Source of the DNA: Pontibacterium sp964228735
Lineage (GTDB): Bacteria > Pseudomonadota > Gammaproteobacteria > Pseudomonadales > Balneatricaceae
Direction of reading: 5' to 3'
Length of the DNA: 20,815 nt
Assembly (NCBI RefSeq): GCF_964228735.1
Contig: NZ_CAXRBQ010000135.1
Coordinates: forward strand, 1 to 20,815
A program made the position numbers and the translations under genes. Shown in pieces: positions 1 to 6,836 of the stretch (the first letter of the stretch is position 1; every line of letters begins with the position of its first letter). Under the pieces are notes generated by a model. That model did no database searches. It was not told the origin of the DNA and saw only the letters and a list, made by a program, of their open reading frames with translations.

Positions 1-1394
1 TTAAACGCCAGGTGTTGTACGTAGTGGTTGGCAATCACCATGTACGCCAGCAGTGCAACCAAAAGGGAACCACCACCCTGTTTAAGCACCTCGTCAGGCC
101 CTTCCTCTTCCCATCGCAGGGAGAGTCGTTCGATGGTCCAGGCAATAATGATCATGGGGAAGAAAATAATATTGAGACCTTCGACAATCCTCAGGTTATA
201 GGCGATGACGGAGAACGTTGCTGTCAGCAAGATCACAACGATGATCACCGCACTGATACGACCGACCAGCAATAAATTCAGCCGCGACAGATACCCCCGC
301 ACAACCAACCCGGTCACCACAACCAGTACAAACCCGGCAAGCCCTGCCCCAAGGGTTGTTTGCATCAACGCCAATGCAATCAATACCGGCATAAACGTAC
401 CTGAGGTACGGAGCCCTACCAGCACACGCATCATCATGACAACAATGACACCCACAGGAATCAGCAACAGTCCGCGGAACAGCTTCTGCTCCTCCAGCGG
501 CAAACTGTGCAGCGAAACCTGCATGGCACTCACATCGGCATACTTCTCTTCCAATGCAGTTTGAACCTTAACCACCTCCCGCAGCATCGAAAAACTTATA
601 CGCGTATTCGCCCCACCCACCAGATCAATCAGCGGCTGATCTTCCATCTCCCAGATCAGCAACCGAGCCGGGCGTCCCTCCTTACCGGTTTCCAGATTAA
701 AGAACGCCACCTCATCACCCGAATAAACCATTAGATAAGGCTCGCTATCCTGATTGCGGCGGTTATGCCTGAGGCGGACGGCAGTGACTTGTCGTGCGGG
801 GATTGCAGCAAACTGCATCAGTAACAATGCAGCCTCGGCGAGAGTTCTGTCCTGCCTTAACAGCGCAACCTGCTGATCTTCTGATCCCAGTGCATTCATT
901 AGCTGTGCCGCCAGGGTTATCTGATCGGCAGACTGTGCCTGCGCCTGCTCGATCATCGCCAACGCGGCCAAAGAGATAGGCTCAGGAAGGATGGGGGCAG
1001 GCAGGACTTCGGGAGGTTCTGGCCAGGCGGCGGTCTGCTTGCTGTCCAATAAGAATGTCGCCCGATAATAAAGCACCTGCTTGCCGTACGCTTGCTGTAC
1101 CGACCAGCGCACGGCTGGCAGTTGCTCTTCGGTCAGATAGCTGAGTCCGTACCCGGGTGATGCAGTTGCCTGTTCCAACAAAGTAAATCCGGGCTGTGTA
1201 TCGGGAATAGCCAGTTGCGCAACAACAGCCCCCCCATCAGCGACAAACTCCAGTCGTGCTTCCACGCTCCAGATTTCGCGGGTTTCACCGGGCAACCATG
1301 GGATCTCAAGACTCACGTGGCGATATATTGCACTTCCCAGGCCAATGCCAATCAACAGGATGATCAACAGATAAAAGGGGATTCTCTCTTGCAT
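1..1394 (-). CDS. Inactive transglutaminase fused to multi-TM (7TM) domain, 3' end cut by window edge
   Basis: This frame is open from an ATG at 1394 to the left edge, giving 464 residues without a stop. One N-terminal membrane helix (about residues 6-24) is followed by a soluble region (about 25-300) and then repeated hydrophobic helices (about 309-327, 334-368, 380-398, 410-429, 441-458). This matches the 'inactive transglutaminase fused to 7 transmembrane helices' family (Transglut_i_TM plus 7TM_transglut). A transglutaminase-like IPAR motif is at 198-201. There is no cysteine in all 464 visible residues, so the catalytic Cys is absent, as expected for the family. The start follows the stop of the upstream gene by 11 bases and has a strong GGGGGAG ribosome-binding site. 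In relatives this gene sits between a Zn_protease-type gene and a RimK-like ATP-grasp ligase, suggesting a role in handling a peptide or amino-acid modification at the inner membrane. That role is inference. Confidence 0.88.
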   Translation of the reverse strand, partial: MQERIPFYLLIILLIGIGLGSAIYRHVSLEIPWLPGETREIWSVEARLEFVADGGAVVAQLAIPDTQPGFTLLEQATASPGYGLSYLTEEQLPAVRWSVQQAYGKQVLYYRATFLLDSKQTAAWPEPPEVLPAPILPEPISLAALAMIEQAQAQSADQITLAAQLMNALGSEDQQVALLRQDRTLAEAALLLMQFAAIPARQVTAVRLRHNRRNQDSEPYLMVYSGDEVAFFNLETGKEGRPARLLIWEMEDQPLIDLVGGANTRISFSMLREVVKVQTALEEKYADVSAMQVSLHSLPLEEQKLFRGLLLIPVGVIVVMMMRVLVGLRTSGTFMPVLIALALMQTTLGAGLAGFVLVVVTGLVVRGYLSRLNLLLVGRISAVIIVVILLTATFSVIAYNLRIVEGLNIIFFPMIIIAWTIERLSLRWEEEGPDEVLKQGGGSLLVALLAYMVIANHYVQHLAF

Positions 1395-1405
1395 ATCTCC
1401 CCCAA

Positions 1406-2104
1406 CTATTTCCTGGCCTGTTTGCCATTCTCAGGCTTCGGTCCCTGAACATGGAGACGGGCAACATCCACAACCATCAGATCACGCAACACATTGCGGC
1501 CGATCAAAACCTCGTACTTCAGATGACTGCGATCCGCCAGGGTAAACTCACCGATCAGGGTGATATCACCGATTTTCACGCCCAGTTTCACAACCGGGCG
1601 CCGATTACTTTCGCTTGCCGCCGCCTGACGTATTTTTACAAAGCGCTCTAACCTTTGTGAGATTGTGCGTCCATCGGCGAGCTTGAAGCGCACCCAACGC
1701 TGGCCGTTACGCTCAAATTCGGCAATTTCTGTCGCGCTCAATGAAGATGTCGCTGCGCCTGTATCCATCCGGGCTTTAGCAACCAGTTGCTCATTCCCCA
1801 AATCAACCACTGCCCACTCCACTGCCCCCACAATGGTTTTGTTGCGCAGAGATTCACGAATTTTGGGGCAATCCGGAGGCGCCGCCTTACGGACTCGAAT
1901 GAGCGCTTCGCGGGATTCCGCTTCCCGTTCAATCGCTTTGGTGGTGTTTTCCTGGGCGGTGATCAGTTCTTCAATCAGGACCAGGGATTCACGGCACTGC
2001 TGATCGGCCGACTGTGCCACTGAAATGGTTTCACGCTGTAAACGCTCTGTTGCTATGCATCCCTCAAGCAAGAGTATCGCGAGCAGCATCATCAATGCTC
2101 TCAT
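1406..2104 (-). CDS. Putative lipoprotein, ATP-dependent zinc protease-like (RimK/transglutaminase-associated) family
   Basis: 232 residues. The N-terminus is a short hydrophobic signal ending in LLLEGC, with Cys16 as the likely lipidation site (Glu at -2 is unusual). A helical, probably coiled region spans about 20-75. The C-terminal domain (about 90-225) is the retropepsin-like 'Zn_protease' family (COG4067/PF05618). It contains the aspartyl-protease-like triad ARMDTGA (Asp114-Thr-Gly) and a GRNVLRD segment near 202-208 resembling the second conserved loop of such folds. Despite the family name, the visible motif is aspartic-protease-like rather than a zinc motif. The protein probably acts in the periplasm with the next gene on the same transcript, 11 bases downstream. 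Substrate unknown. Confidence 0.85.
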   Translation of the reverse strand: MRALMMLLAILLLEGCIATERLQRETISVAQSADQQCRESLVLIEELITAQENTTKAIEREAESREALIRVRKAAPPDCPKIRESLRNKTIVGAVEWAVVDLGNEQLVAKARMDTGAATSSLSATEIAEFERNGQRWVRFKLADGRTISQRLERFVKIRQAAASESNRRPVVKLGVKIGDITLIGEFTLADRSHLKYEVLIGRNVLRDLMVVDVARLHVQGPKPENGKQARK

Positions 2105-2284
2105 CGTATAACTCCGTTGATCGGTGAGTTTTAATCCGGCTACAGCTGTATTGTGAGAAATGCGCGGAATTTATCCTGTATTGAAGAAAGAATAGCTGCC
2201 AGAAATGGGCTCGTCGATTTCAGCACGTATTTGAACACATGGACACTCTTCGTCACCCGACAGGAATGACGCCGGTTACAAGGC

Positions 2285-2308
2285 AAAAAAATGGAGGCCA
2301 GAGCCTCC
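2285..2308 (-). terminator. Intrinsic terminator on minus strand upstream of the Zn_protease operon
   Basis: Read on the minus strand, GGAGGC-TCTG-GCCTCC forms a perfect 6-bp stem with a tetraloop, followed after one base by seven T (plus-strand A-run 2285-2291). No protein gene lies upstream on this strand between here and the plus-strand lysR gene. The terminator must therefore end a noncoding RNA or act as an attenuator about 180 bases ahead of the start at 2104. Confidence 0.7.
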
Positions 2309-2350
2309 TTAAAACGCGGTAACGTTATTCAGTACCACTGATGGAAGACA

Positions 2351-2614
2351 CTCACCGAGGGTCTGCGGTTTATGTGTCTCTGTACAGGTGTGATTACAAA
2401 ACGAGTCCTGCAGTCCGGTCCGACGGAGGCACCGGACGCCCCAAATTGTCTTAATCGGCACCGCCGCCAACACCGGTTGCAGGATTTTGTAATTCAGACC
2501 TCCAGCACAACACCTATCTGCGCAACGTGTTGGTTGACCGAAGGCTGAACGAAAAGGATTCGAGCAGATTGACCAGACCTGCCGGGTGGGCGACAGCTGA
2601 ACTCGGTGCTGTCG
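2351..2614. promoter_or_regulatory. Highly structured intergenic region; candidate ncRNA or leader element
   Basis: No convincing coding frame. Nested inverted repeats are dense. ATTACAAAA (2393-2401) pairs with TTTTGTAAT (2485-2493), and CCTGCA (2407-2412) with TGCAGG (2478-2483). GTCCGGT (2413-2419) pairs with ACCGGAC (2431-2437). GGTCTG (2360-2365) can pair with CAGACC at either 2495-2500 or 2574-2579. CGACAGC (2591-2597) pairs with GCTGTCG (2608-2614), and TCGATATATCGA (2612-2623) is a perfect palindrome. Together with the minus-strand terminator at 2285-2308, this looks like a minus-strand structured leader or sRNA. Plus-strand transcription towards lysR is also possible. The rest of 2105-2855 shows nothing I can name. 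Confidence 0.45.
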
Positions 2615-2855
2615 ATATATCGATGTAAGTCATAGCGTTATTGTTATTCTGTTTCGTCTTTTGTGTGAGAGCCGTGCTTTACAGAGCCGTTAAAGCACTT
2701 CCCAACAACCTGATCGGTGTGCAGATGCACCCGAAAGGTCATTGAGGACGCTCAATTTAGAGAATCAAACAGACGATAGAAAGAATATATTTTCTACCAA
2801 CTCCATCAAATTTACTGATAGTCTAAAACCAAACTATGACGGAGCCAACACACCA

Positions 2856-3761
2856 ATGCGTCTGGATATTGAAGCACTACGGGTATTAGACGTTGTTATC
2901 CAAGAAGGCAGCTTCGCTAAAGCCGCCAACCGTCTGCACAAGGCGCAGTCGGCGATCAGCTACCAGATCAAGAAGCTGGAAGACCAGCTGGACGTGACCA
3001 TTTTCGACCGCAGCAGCTACCGCGCCGAACTGACCCCTAAAGGGAAAGCGCTGTGGATTGAGGGCAAGCGTCTGCTGGAACAGGCGGCTCGCATCGAAAA
3101 GCTGGCGGACCACTACTCCGAGGGCTGGGAGCCCAACTTCGATCTGGTGATCGACGCATCGTTGCCGATGGAACCGGTTATGAAGGCGATGAAGGTGCTG
3201 GTTGATCGGGAGATTCCCACCAAAATCCAGGTCAAAGTCGAGGCGATGCGCGGCGTACAAAAGCGCTTTGAGCAAGACCAGGCCCATATGATGCTGGTGA
3301 AGGACTACCAACCCGGTCCCCACCTGAAAGCCGTGCCGCTGCCACAAATCACCTTTGTCCTGGTGGCCGCCCGGGATCACGCACTGGCCAGTCTTCACAA
3401 CATCGACCTGAACCACCTGCTGGAGCATGTAGAACTAACCATCCACGACTCCAGCGAAACATCCACGGATAGTCTGGACGAGCACCAGTTTGGTGGAGAC
3501 CGCGTGTTTTACATGCATGGCTTTATGAGCAAAAAAGCGGGCCTGATGATGGGTCTGGGTTTTGGCTGGATGCCGGACTTCCTGATCGCCGACGAACTGG
3601 CCGCAGGCACCTTGGTCGAGCTGGATTACGAAGGGGGTTCACGCTCCTCATTCACCCCACTGCTCGTCTACCCGACCGATCAACCACTGGGAAAAGCGGG
3701 TGAACTGATCCTTGACGAAATCCTGTCCGAGTTCGAACAGTTCAAGCAAAACGTTCAATAA
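2856..3761 (+). CDS. LysR-family transcriptional regulator next to hppD
   Basis: 301 residues from the ATG at 2856. The open frame extends 38 codons upstream to a TTG, but that stretch is AT-rich and unlike the family. MRLDIEALRVLD is the normal LysR N-terminus, and GGAG (2841-2844) precedes this ATG. A winged helix-turn-helix occupies about residues 4-62 (SFAKAANRLHKAQSAISYQIKKLE), followed by a linker helix and a periplasmic-binding-protein-like effector domain (about 90-295). It is transcribed in the same direction as hppD, whose start is 314 bases downstream. An ATC-N9-GAT palindrome lies between them. It probably controls the aromatic amino-acid genes, perhaps sensing an aromatic acid; the ligand is unknown. 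Confidence 0.9.
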   Translation: MRLDIEALRVLDVVIQEGSFAKAANRLHKAQSAISYQIKKLEDQLDVTIFDRSSYRAELTPKGKALWIEGKRLLEQAARIEKLADHYSEGWEPNFDLVIDASLPMEPVMKAMKVLVDREIPTKIQVKVEAMRGVQKRFEQDQAHMMLVKDYQPGPHLKAVPLPQITFVLVAARDHALASLHNIDLNHLLEHVELTIHDSSETSTDSLDEHQFGGDRVFYMHGFMSKKAGLMMGLGFGWMPDFLIADELAAGTLVELDYEGGSRSSFTPLLVYPTDQPLGKAGELILDEILSEFEQFKQNVQ

Positions 3762-3772
3762 ATCTGATCGTC

Positions 3773-3803
3773 CGGGCTGGAATATCCATCTGATTCCAGT
3801 CCG
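3773..3803 (+). terminator. Stem-loop after lysR, probable terminator
   Basis: CGGGCTGGAAT (3773-3783) pairs with ATTCCAGTCCG (3793-3803) over 11 bp with one G-T pair and a 9-base loop, starting 12 bases after the lysR stop. The following T-tract is weak (ATTTT at 3810-3814), so termination may be partial. Confidence 0.5.
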
Positions 3804-3914
3804 CTCCCCATTTTCTGATCTCTCCCAACCACCTCCAATACCATCTCCAACCACTTCACACACCCGGCAATGTGTACAAATTAAGAATTGTTGAACTTTC
3901 ATACGCACATAAAC

Positions 3915-3929
3915 ATCTAATTATTAGAT
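3915..3929. promoter_or_regulatory. Candidate LysR operator, ATC-N9-GAT palindrome
   Basis: ATCTAAT-T-ATTAGAT is a perfect 15-base palindrome in the AT-rich lysR-hppD gap. It fits the T-N11-A/ATC-N9-GAT pattern recognised by many LysR proteins. It lies about 147 bases before the hppD start, so it could be the activator site for hppD. No -35/-10 pair could be assigned with confidence. Confidence 0.5.
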
Positions 3930-4075
3930 AAAGATTATGCAAATATTATTCTTTTTATTGCTCAAGATTCGCTTAACAATGACAAATATCAAGAACGCAG
4001 GGACAAAGAGCAACGGCTAAGCCAGCAGATTCGTCCCGGCAAATAACAATAACTGATCAAGAATGGGACACGACT

Positions 4076-5116
4076 ATGAACAACTCACATAACCCACTGG
4101 GCCTTCGCGGTATCGAGTTCACGGAGTTTTGCAGCCCTGATACCGGGTTTATGGATGATGTGTTCAAGGCATTTGGTTTCTCCAAGCTGAAGTCATTCAA
4201 AGGCAAGGACATCACCTACTACAACCAGAACGATATCCACTTTCTGCTGAACAACGAGAAAGCGGGCTTCTCTGCAGCGTTTGCTAAATCCCACGGCCCT
4301 GCAATCAGCTCCATGGGCTGGCGTGTGGACGACGCCGAACAGGCGCTGGCTATTGCGATCGATCGTGGTGCAAAACCTGTAGACGACGCCAGCAAGGATC
4401 TGCCGTACCCAGCCATCTACGGCATCGGCGACAGCCTGATCTACTTTATCGACAAGTTTGGCGCTAATGGCAGCATCTACGAAGCTGACTTCGAAGACCT
4501 GGCCGACCCGGTACTGGTGGAAGACAAAGGTTTCATCAACATCGACCACCTGACCAACAACGTCTACAAAGGCACCATGCAGACGTGGGCCGACTTCTAC
4601 AAAAACGTGTTTGGTTTCACTGAAGTGCGTTACTTCGATATCAAAGGCCAGAAGACCGCTCTGCTCTCCTACGCACTGCAGTCTCCTTGCGGCACCTTCT
4701 GCATCCCGATCAATGAAGGTAAAGACGACAACAACAACCAGATCGACGAATACCTGGATATGTACAACGGTCCGGGCGTACAGCACATCGCGTTCCGCTC
4801 CGACAACCTGCTGGACTCCCTGGATAAACTGGATCGCTCCGTAATCGATACACTGGATATCCACGACGATTACTACGACGAAGTGTTCAACCGCGTACCG
4901 CACGTGATTGAAGACCACGACCGTATCCACAAGCACCAGGTACTGGTGGACGGTGACGACTCCGGCTACCTGCTGCAGATCTTCACCAAGAACCTGTTCG
5001 GCCCGATCTTTATCGAGCTGATTCAGCGCAAGAACAACCAGGGCTTCGGCGAAGGTAACTTCCAGGCACTGTTTGACTCCATCGAACGTGACCAGGAGCG
5101 CCGCGGCGTCATCTGA
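4076..5116 (+). CDS. hppD: 4-hydroxyphenylpyruvate dioxygenase
   Basis: 346 residues, normal for bacterial HPPD. The enzyme converts 4-hydroxyphenylpyruvate and O2 to homogentisate and CO2 in the cytoplasm, the committed step of tyrosine and phenylalanine breakdown. Two vicinal-oxygen-chelate domains are visible (about 10-140 and 150-330). The Fe(II) ligands fit His158 (FINIDHLTNN), His237 (GPGVQHIAFRSDN) and Glu314 (FIELIQRK). The C-terminal gating helix GFGEGNFQALFDSIERDQ is the family signature. The start ATG at 4076 follows a GGGA at 4063-4066. It is followed by an amino-acid dehydrogenase and an NSS transporter. Homogentisate dioxygenase and later pathway genes are not in the window. Confidence 0.97.
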   Translation: MNNSHNPLGLRGIEFTEFCSPDTGFMDDVFKAFGFSKLKSFKGKDITYYNQNDIHFLLNNEKAGFSAAFAKSHGPAISSMGWRVDDAEQALAIAIDRGAKPVDDASKDLPYPAIYGIGDSLIYFIDKFGANGSIYEADFEDLADPVLVEDKGFINIDHLTNNVYKGTMQTWADFYKNVFGFTEVRYFDIKGQKTALLSYALQSPCGTFCIPINEGKDDNNNQIDEYLDMYNGPGVQHIAFRSDNLLDSLDKLDRSVIDTLDIHDDYYDEVFNRVPHVIEDHDRIHKHQVLVDGDDSGYLLQIFTKNLFGPIFIELIQRKNNQGFGEGNFQALFDSIERDQERRGVI

Positions 5117-5124
5117 GTTATCCC

Positions 5125-5159
5125 GGGAACGGTCGTGCTCCCCCGAGTGCACCGTTCCC
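5125..5159 (+). terminator. Stem-loop after hppD, weak terminator or 3' stabiliser
   Basis: GGGAACGGT (5125-5133) pairs perfectly with ACCGTTCCC (5151-5159), 9 bp, starting 9 bases after the hppD stop. No immediate T-run follows; T-rich bases only appear at 5164-5179. Read-through into the next gene is plausible. Confidence 0.5.
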
Positions 5160-5182
5160 AAACGTTTCTAAACATTTTTACG

Positions 5183-5229
5183 AGGCACAGCTCCGACTCA
5201 CCATCGGTGCTGCAGGTATCGCTGTGCCT
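5183..5229 (+). promoter_or_regulatory. Stem-loop in leader of the amino-acid dehydrogenase gene
   Basis: AGGCACAGC (5183-5191) pairs perfectly with GCTGTGCCT (5221-5229). A small inner hairpin, CACC/GGTG, lies around 5200-5210. No T-run follows, so it is not an intrinsic terminator. It lies 45 bases before the dehydrogenase start, and could be a processing site, leader structure or protein-binding element. Function unknown. Confidence 0.4.
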
Positions 5230-5273
5230 AATTAAGCCAATTTGCAACACCCAACAATAAGCAGAATAACAAT

Positions 5274-6509
5274 ATGAAAATGAAAGAACTCCTCCAGAAC
5301 TACGAAAACACTCCACCAGAAGTTGTGTTCGAGTGGAACGATTCCGAAACCGAAGCCCAGGGCTGGGTAGTGATCAACTCCCTGCGCGGCGGTGCTGCTG
5401 GCGGTGGTACCCGTATGCGTAAAGGCCTGGACCGCCACGAGGTGGAATCCCTGGCGAAAACCATGGAGGTGAAGTTCACCGTTTCCGGTCCCGCAATAGG
5501 CGGTGCTAAGTCCGGCATCAACTTCGACCCGGCTGATCCACGCAAACACGGCGTCCTGAAGCGCTGGTACGCGGCAGTCGCACCACTGCTGAAAGCCTAC
5601 TACGGCACCGGCGGTGACCTGAACGTAGACGAAGTACATGAAGTAATCCCGATCACTGAAAGCTTGGGCCTGTGGCATCCGCAGGAGGGCGTGGTAAACG
5701 GTCACTTCAAACCCACCACCAGCGAACAGATCCAGAAAGTGGGTCAGCTGCGTATGGGTGTATCCAAGATCGTAGAAGACAGCCACTACACCCCGGATTC
5801 CAGCCGCAAATACAAGGTCGCTGACCTGATCACAGGCTGGGGTGTCGCGGAGTCTGTAGTGAAGTACTACGACATCTACGGCGGTGACGTACAAAACAAA
5901 CGTGTCATTGTGCAGGGCTGGGGTAACGTGGGTTCTGCCGCGGCGTACTACCTGGCGCAAGCCGGTGCAAAAGTGGTGGGCATCATCGACCGTAACGGCG
6001 GTCTGATCGATGTAGAAGGGATGACTGCGGAACAGGTGACTGACCTGTTTATGAACAAGCAGCATAACACCCTGACCGCGGACAACATGCTCACGTTTGA
6101 GGAAGTAAACAACCGCATCTGGGACGTGGAAGCCGACATCTTCCTGCCGTGTGCAGCATCCCGCCTGATCACCCAGGACCAGATCAGCCGCTTGATCAAG
6201 GGTGGCCTGGAAGTGGTGTCCAGCGGCGCCAACGTACCGTTCAACGATCCGGAAATTTTCTACGGACCGATCTACGAATACGCCGACCAGAACTGCGCAG
6301 TGATCCCGGACTTCATCGCCAACTGCGGCATGGCCCGTGCCTTCGCCTTCCTGATGGAGAGCGAGATCGAGATCTCAGACCGTGCCATCTTCAACGACGT
6401 GTCCGAGACCATTCAGCGTGCCCTGATCCAGTGTCACAACCGTTCCCGTGCAACCACCCAGGTTGCGCAGACCGCGTTTGAGATCTCTCTGGAGCAGCTG
6501 ACGGATTAA
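5274..6509 (+). CDS. Glu/Leu/Phe/Val-family amino-acid dehydrogenase, possibly acting on aromatic amino acids
   Basis: 411 residues. This family oxidatively deaminates an L-amino acid to its 2-keto acid using NAD(P)+. The N-terminal catalytic domain shows the substrate-binding glycine/lysine segment PAIGGAKSGI (Lys79) and a candidate catalytic Asp115 in GTGGDLNVDE. The C-terminal Rossmann domain shows VQGWGNVGSAA (Gly215, 217, 220) and an acidic residue, Asp239, ending the second strand, which favours NAD+ over NADP+. Substrate cannot be read from sequence. Because hppD consumes 4-hydroxyphenylpyruvate, a tyrosine/phenylalanine dehydrogenase is an attractive inference; leucine/valine or glutamate are alternatives. 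The ATG at 5274 is preceded by a poor ribosome-binding site. A strong terminator closes the unit. Confidence 0.9.
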   Translation: MKMKELLQNYENTPPEVVFEWNDSETEAQGWVVINSLRGGAAGGGTRMRKGLDRHEVESLAKTMEVKFTVSGPAIGGAKSGINFDPADPRKHGVLKRWYAAVAPLLKAYYGTGGDLNVDEVHEVIPITESLGLWHPQEGVVNGHFKPTTSEQIQKVGQLRMGVSKIVEDSHYTPDSSRKYKVADLITGWGVAESVVKYYDIYGGDVQNKRVIVQGWGNVGSAAAYYLAQAGAKVVGIIDRNGGLIDVEGMTAEQVTDLFMNKQHNTLTADNMLTFEEVNNRIWDVEADIFLPCAASRLITQDQISRLIKGGLEVVSSGANVPFNDPEIFYGPIYEYADQNCAVIPDFIANCGMARAFAFLMESEIEISDRAIFNDVSETIQRALIQCHNRSRATTQVAQTAFEISLEQLTD

Positions 6510-6523
6510 TCCTTCGACGATTT

Positions 6524-6552
6524 GCGCCGGTGTTTATCCCCGGCGCTTTTTT
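6524..6552 (+). terminator. Intrinsic terminator after the amino-acid dehydrogenase
   Basis: GCGCCGG (6524-6530) pairs with CCGGCGC (6540-6546) and is followed by TTTTTT (6547-6552), 14 bases after the stop codon. This is a textbook intrinsic terminator, so the symporter downstream probably needs its own promoter. Confidence 0.88.
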
Positions 6553-6557
6553 ATTCC

Positions 6558-6635
6558 TGTAGCAGCTCGCTCCGAGGGCGACACCTACCATGGTTTGCCT
6601 TCGGGAAGACGTCGCGGTCGGAGCCCGCTGCTACA
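6558..6635 (+). repeat. REP-like palindromic unit A (short form)
   Basis: A 78-base imperfect palindrome beginning TGTAGCAGC and ending GCTGCTACA, with inner GAGGGCGACA and GTCGCGGTCGGAG arms. It is a member of the same family as units at 6646-6741, 15207-15301 and 15312-15406. The GTAG at the foot resembles the tetranucleotide of REP elements mobilised by REP-associated tyrosine transposases (RAYTs). Both arms are short, lacking the ~18-base module seen in the others. Confidence 0.85.
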
Positions 6636-6645
6636 AGTCGCACCC

Positions 6646-6741
6646 TGTAGCAGCCCGCTCTGAGGGCGACACCCACCGAGGTTTACATTCGGGACCATGT
6701 CGCGGCCAGCACCCTGAAGGGCATAAAAGCCCGCTGCTACA
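6646..6741 (+). repeat. REP-like palindromic unit B (module in right arm)
   Basis: A 96-base unit with the same ends as unit A and in the same orientation, 10 bases away. Its right arm carries an extra hairpin-forming stretch (ACCCTGAAGGGCATAAAAG, about 6711-6729) inserted between the inner and outer stems. With unit A it fills the gap between the dehydrogenase terminator and the symporter leader. Confidence 0.85.
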
Positions 6742-6787
6742 TAAAAATCCCAAAGCAATTACGTCCAATACAACAAATATAAAAATC

Positions 6788-6823
6788 CGGAGTATTACGC
6801 TCCGTTAATAGCAGAATAATAAT
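6788..6823 (+). promoter_or_regulatory. Leader hairpin and AGCAGAATAAYAAT motif before the symporter
   Basis: CGGAG (6788-6792) pairs with CTCCG (6800-6804). This is followed at 6810-6823 by AGCAGAATAATAAT, which differs by one base from AGCAGAATAACAAT directly before the dehydrogenase ATG (5260-5273). Sharing a 14-base block in two leaders of the same pathway suggests a common translation or regulatory element, or a recent copy. No function is assigned. Confidence 0.35.
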
Positions 6824-6836
6824 AAGGAACGCTTCT

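Noticed and set aside
2384..2590. Cobalamin riboswitch on the plus strand (TACAGGTG start, CCGGT...ACCGG-ACGCCCC, later GACCTGCC-like end).
   Set aside because: Spacing is suggestive but key conserved parts (GGGAA before the hairpin, GCCACTG, GGGAAGGC) are missing, and the downstream lysR gene is not a cobalamin target.
2742..2855. TTG start for the first LysR protein.
   Set aside because: The extra 38 residues are polar and unlike the family; the ATG at 2856 begins the standard LysR N-terminus.
4193..5161. 322-codon open frame on the minus strand opposite hppD.
   Set aside because: Shadow frame: hppD on the other strand has all iron ligands and family motifs; the antisense product is Val-rich and unlike any family.
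5232..6065. 277-codon open frame opposite the amino-acid dehydrogenase gene.
   Set aside because: Antisense shadow of a clearly coding gene; no domain or ribosome-binding site.
6558..6741. CRISPR-like tandem repeats.
   Set aside because: Only two units, each palindromic over its full length, with a 10-base spacer and dispersed relatives elsewhere; this is a REP-type family.
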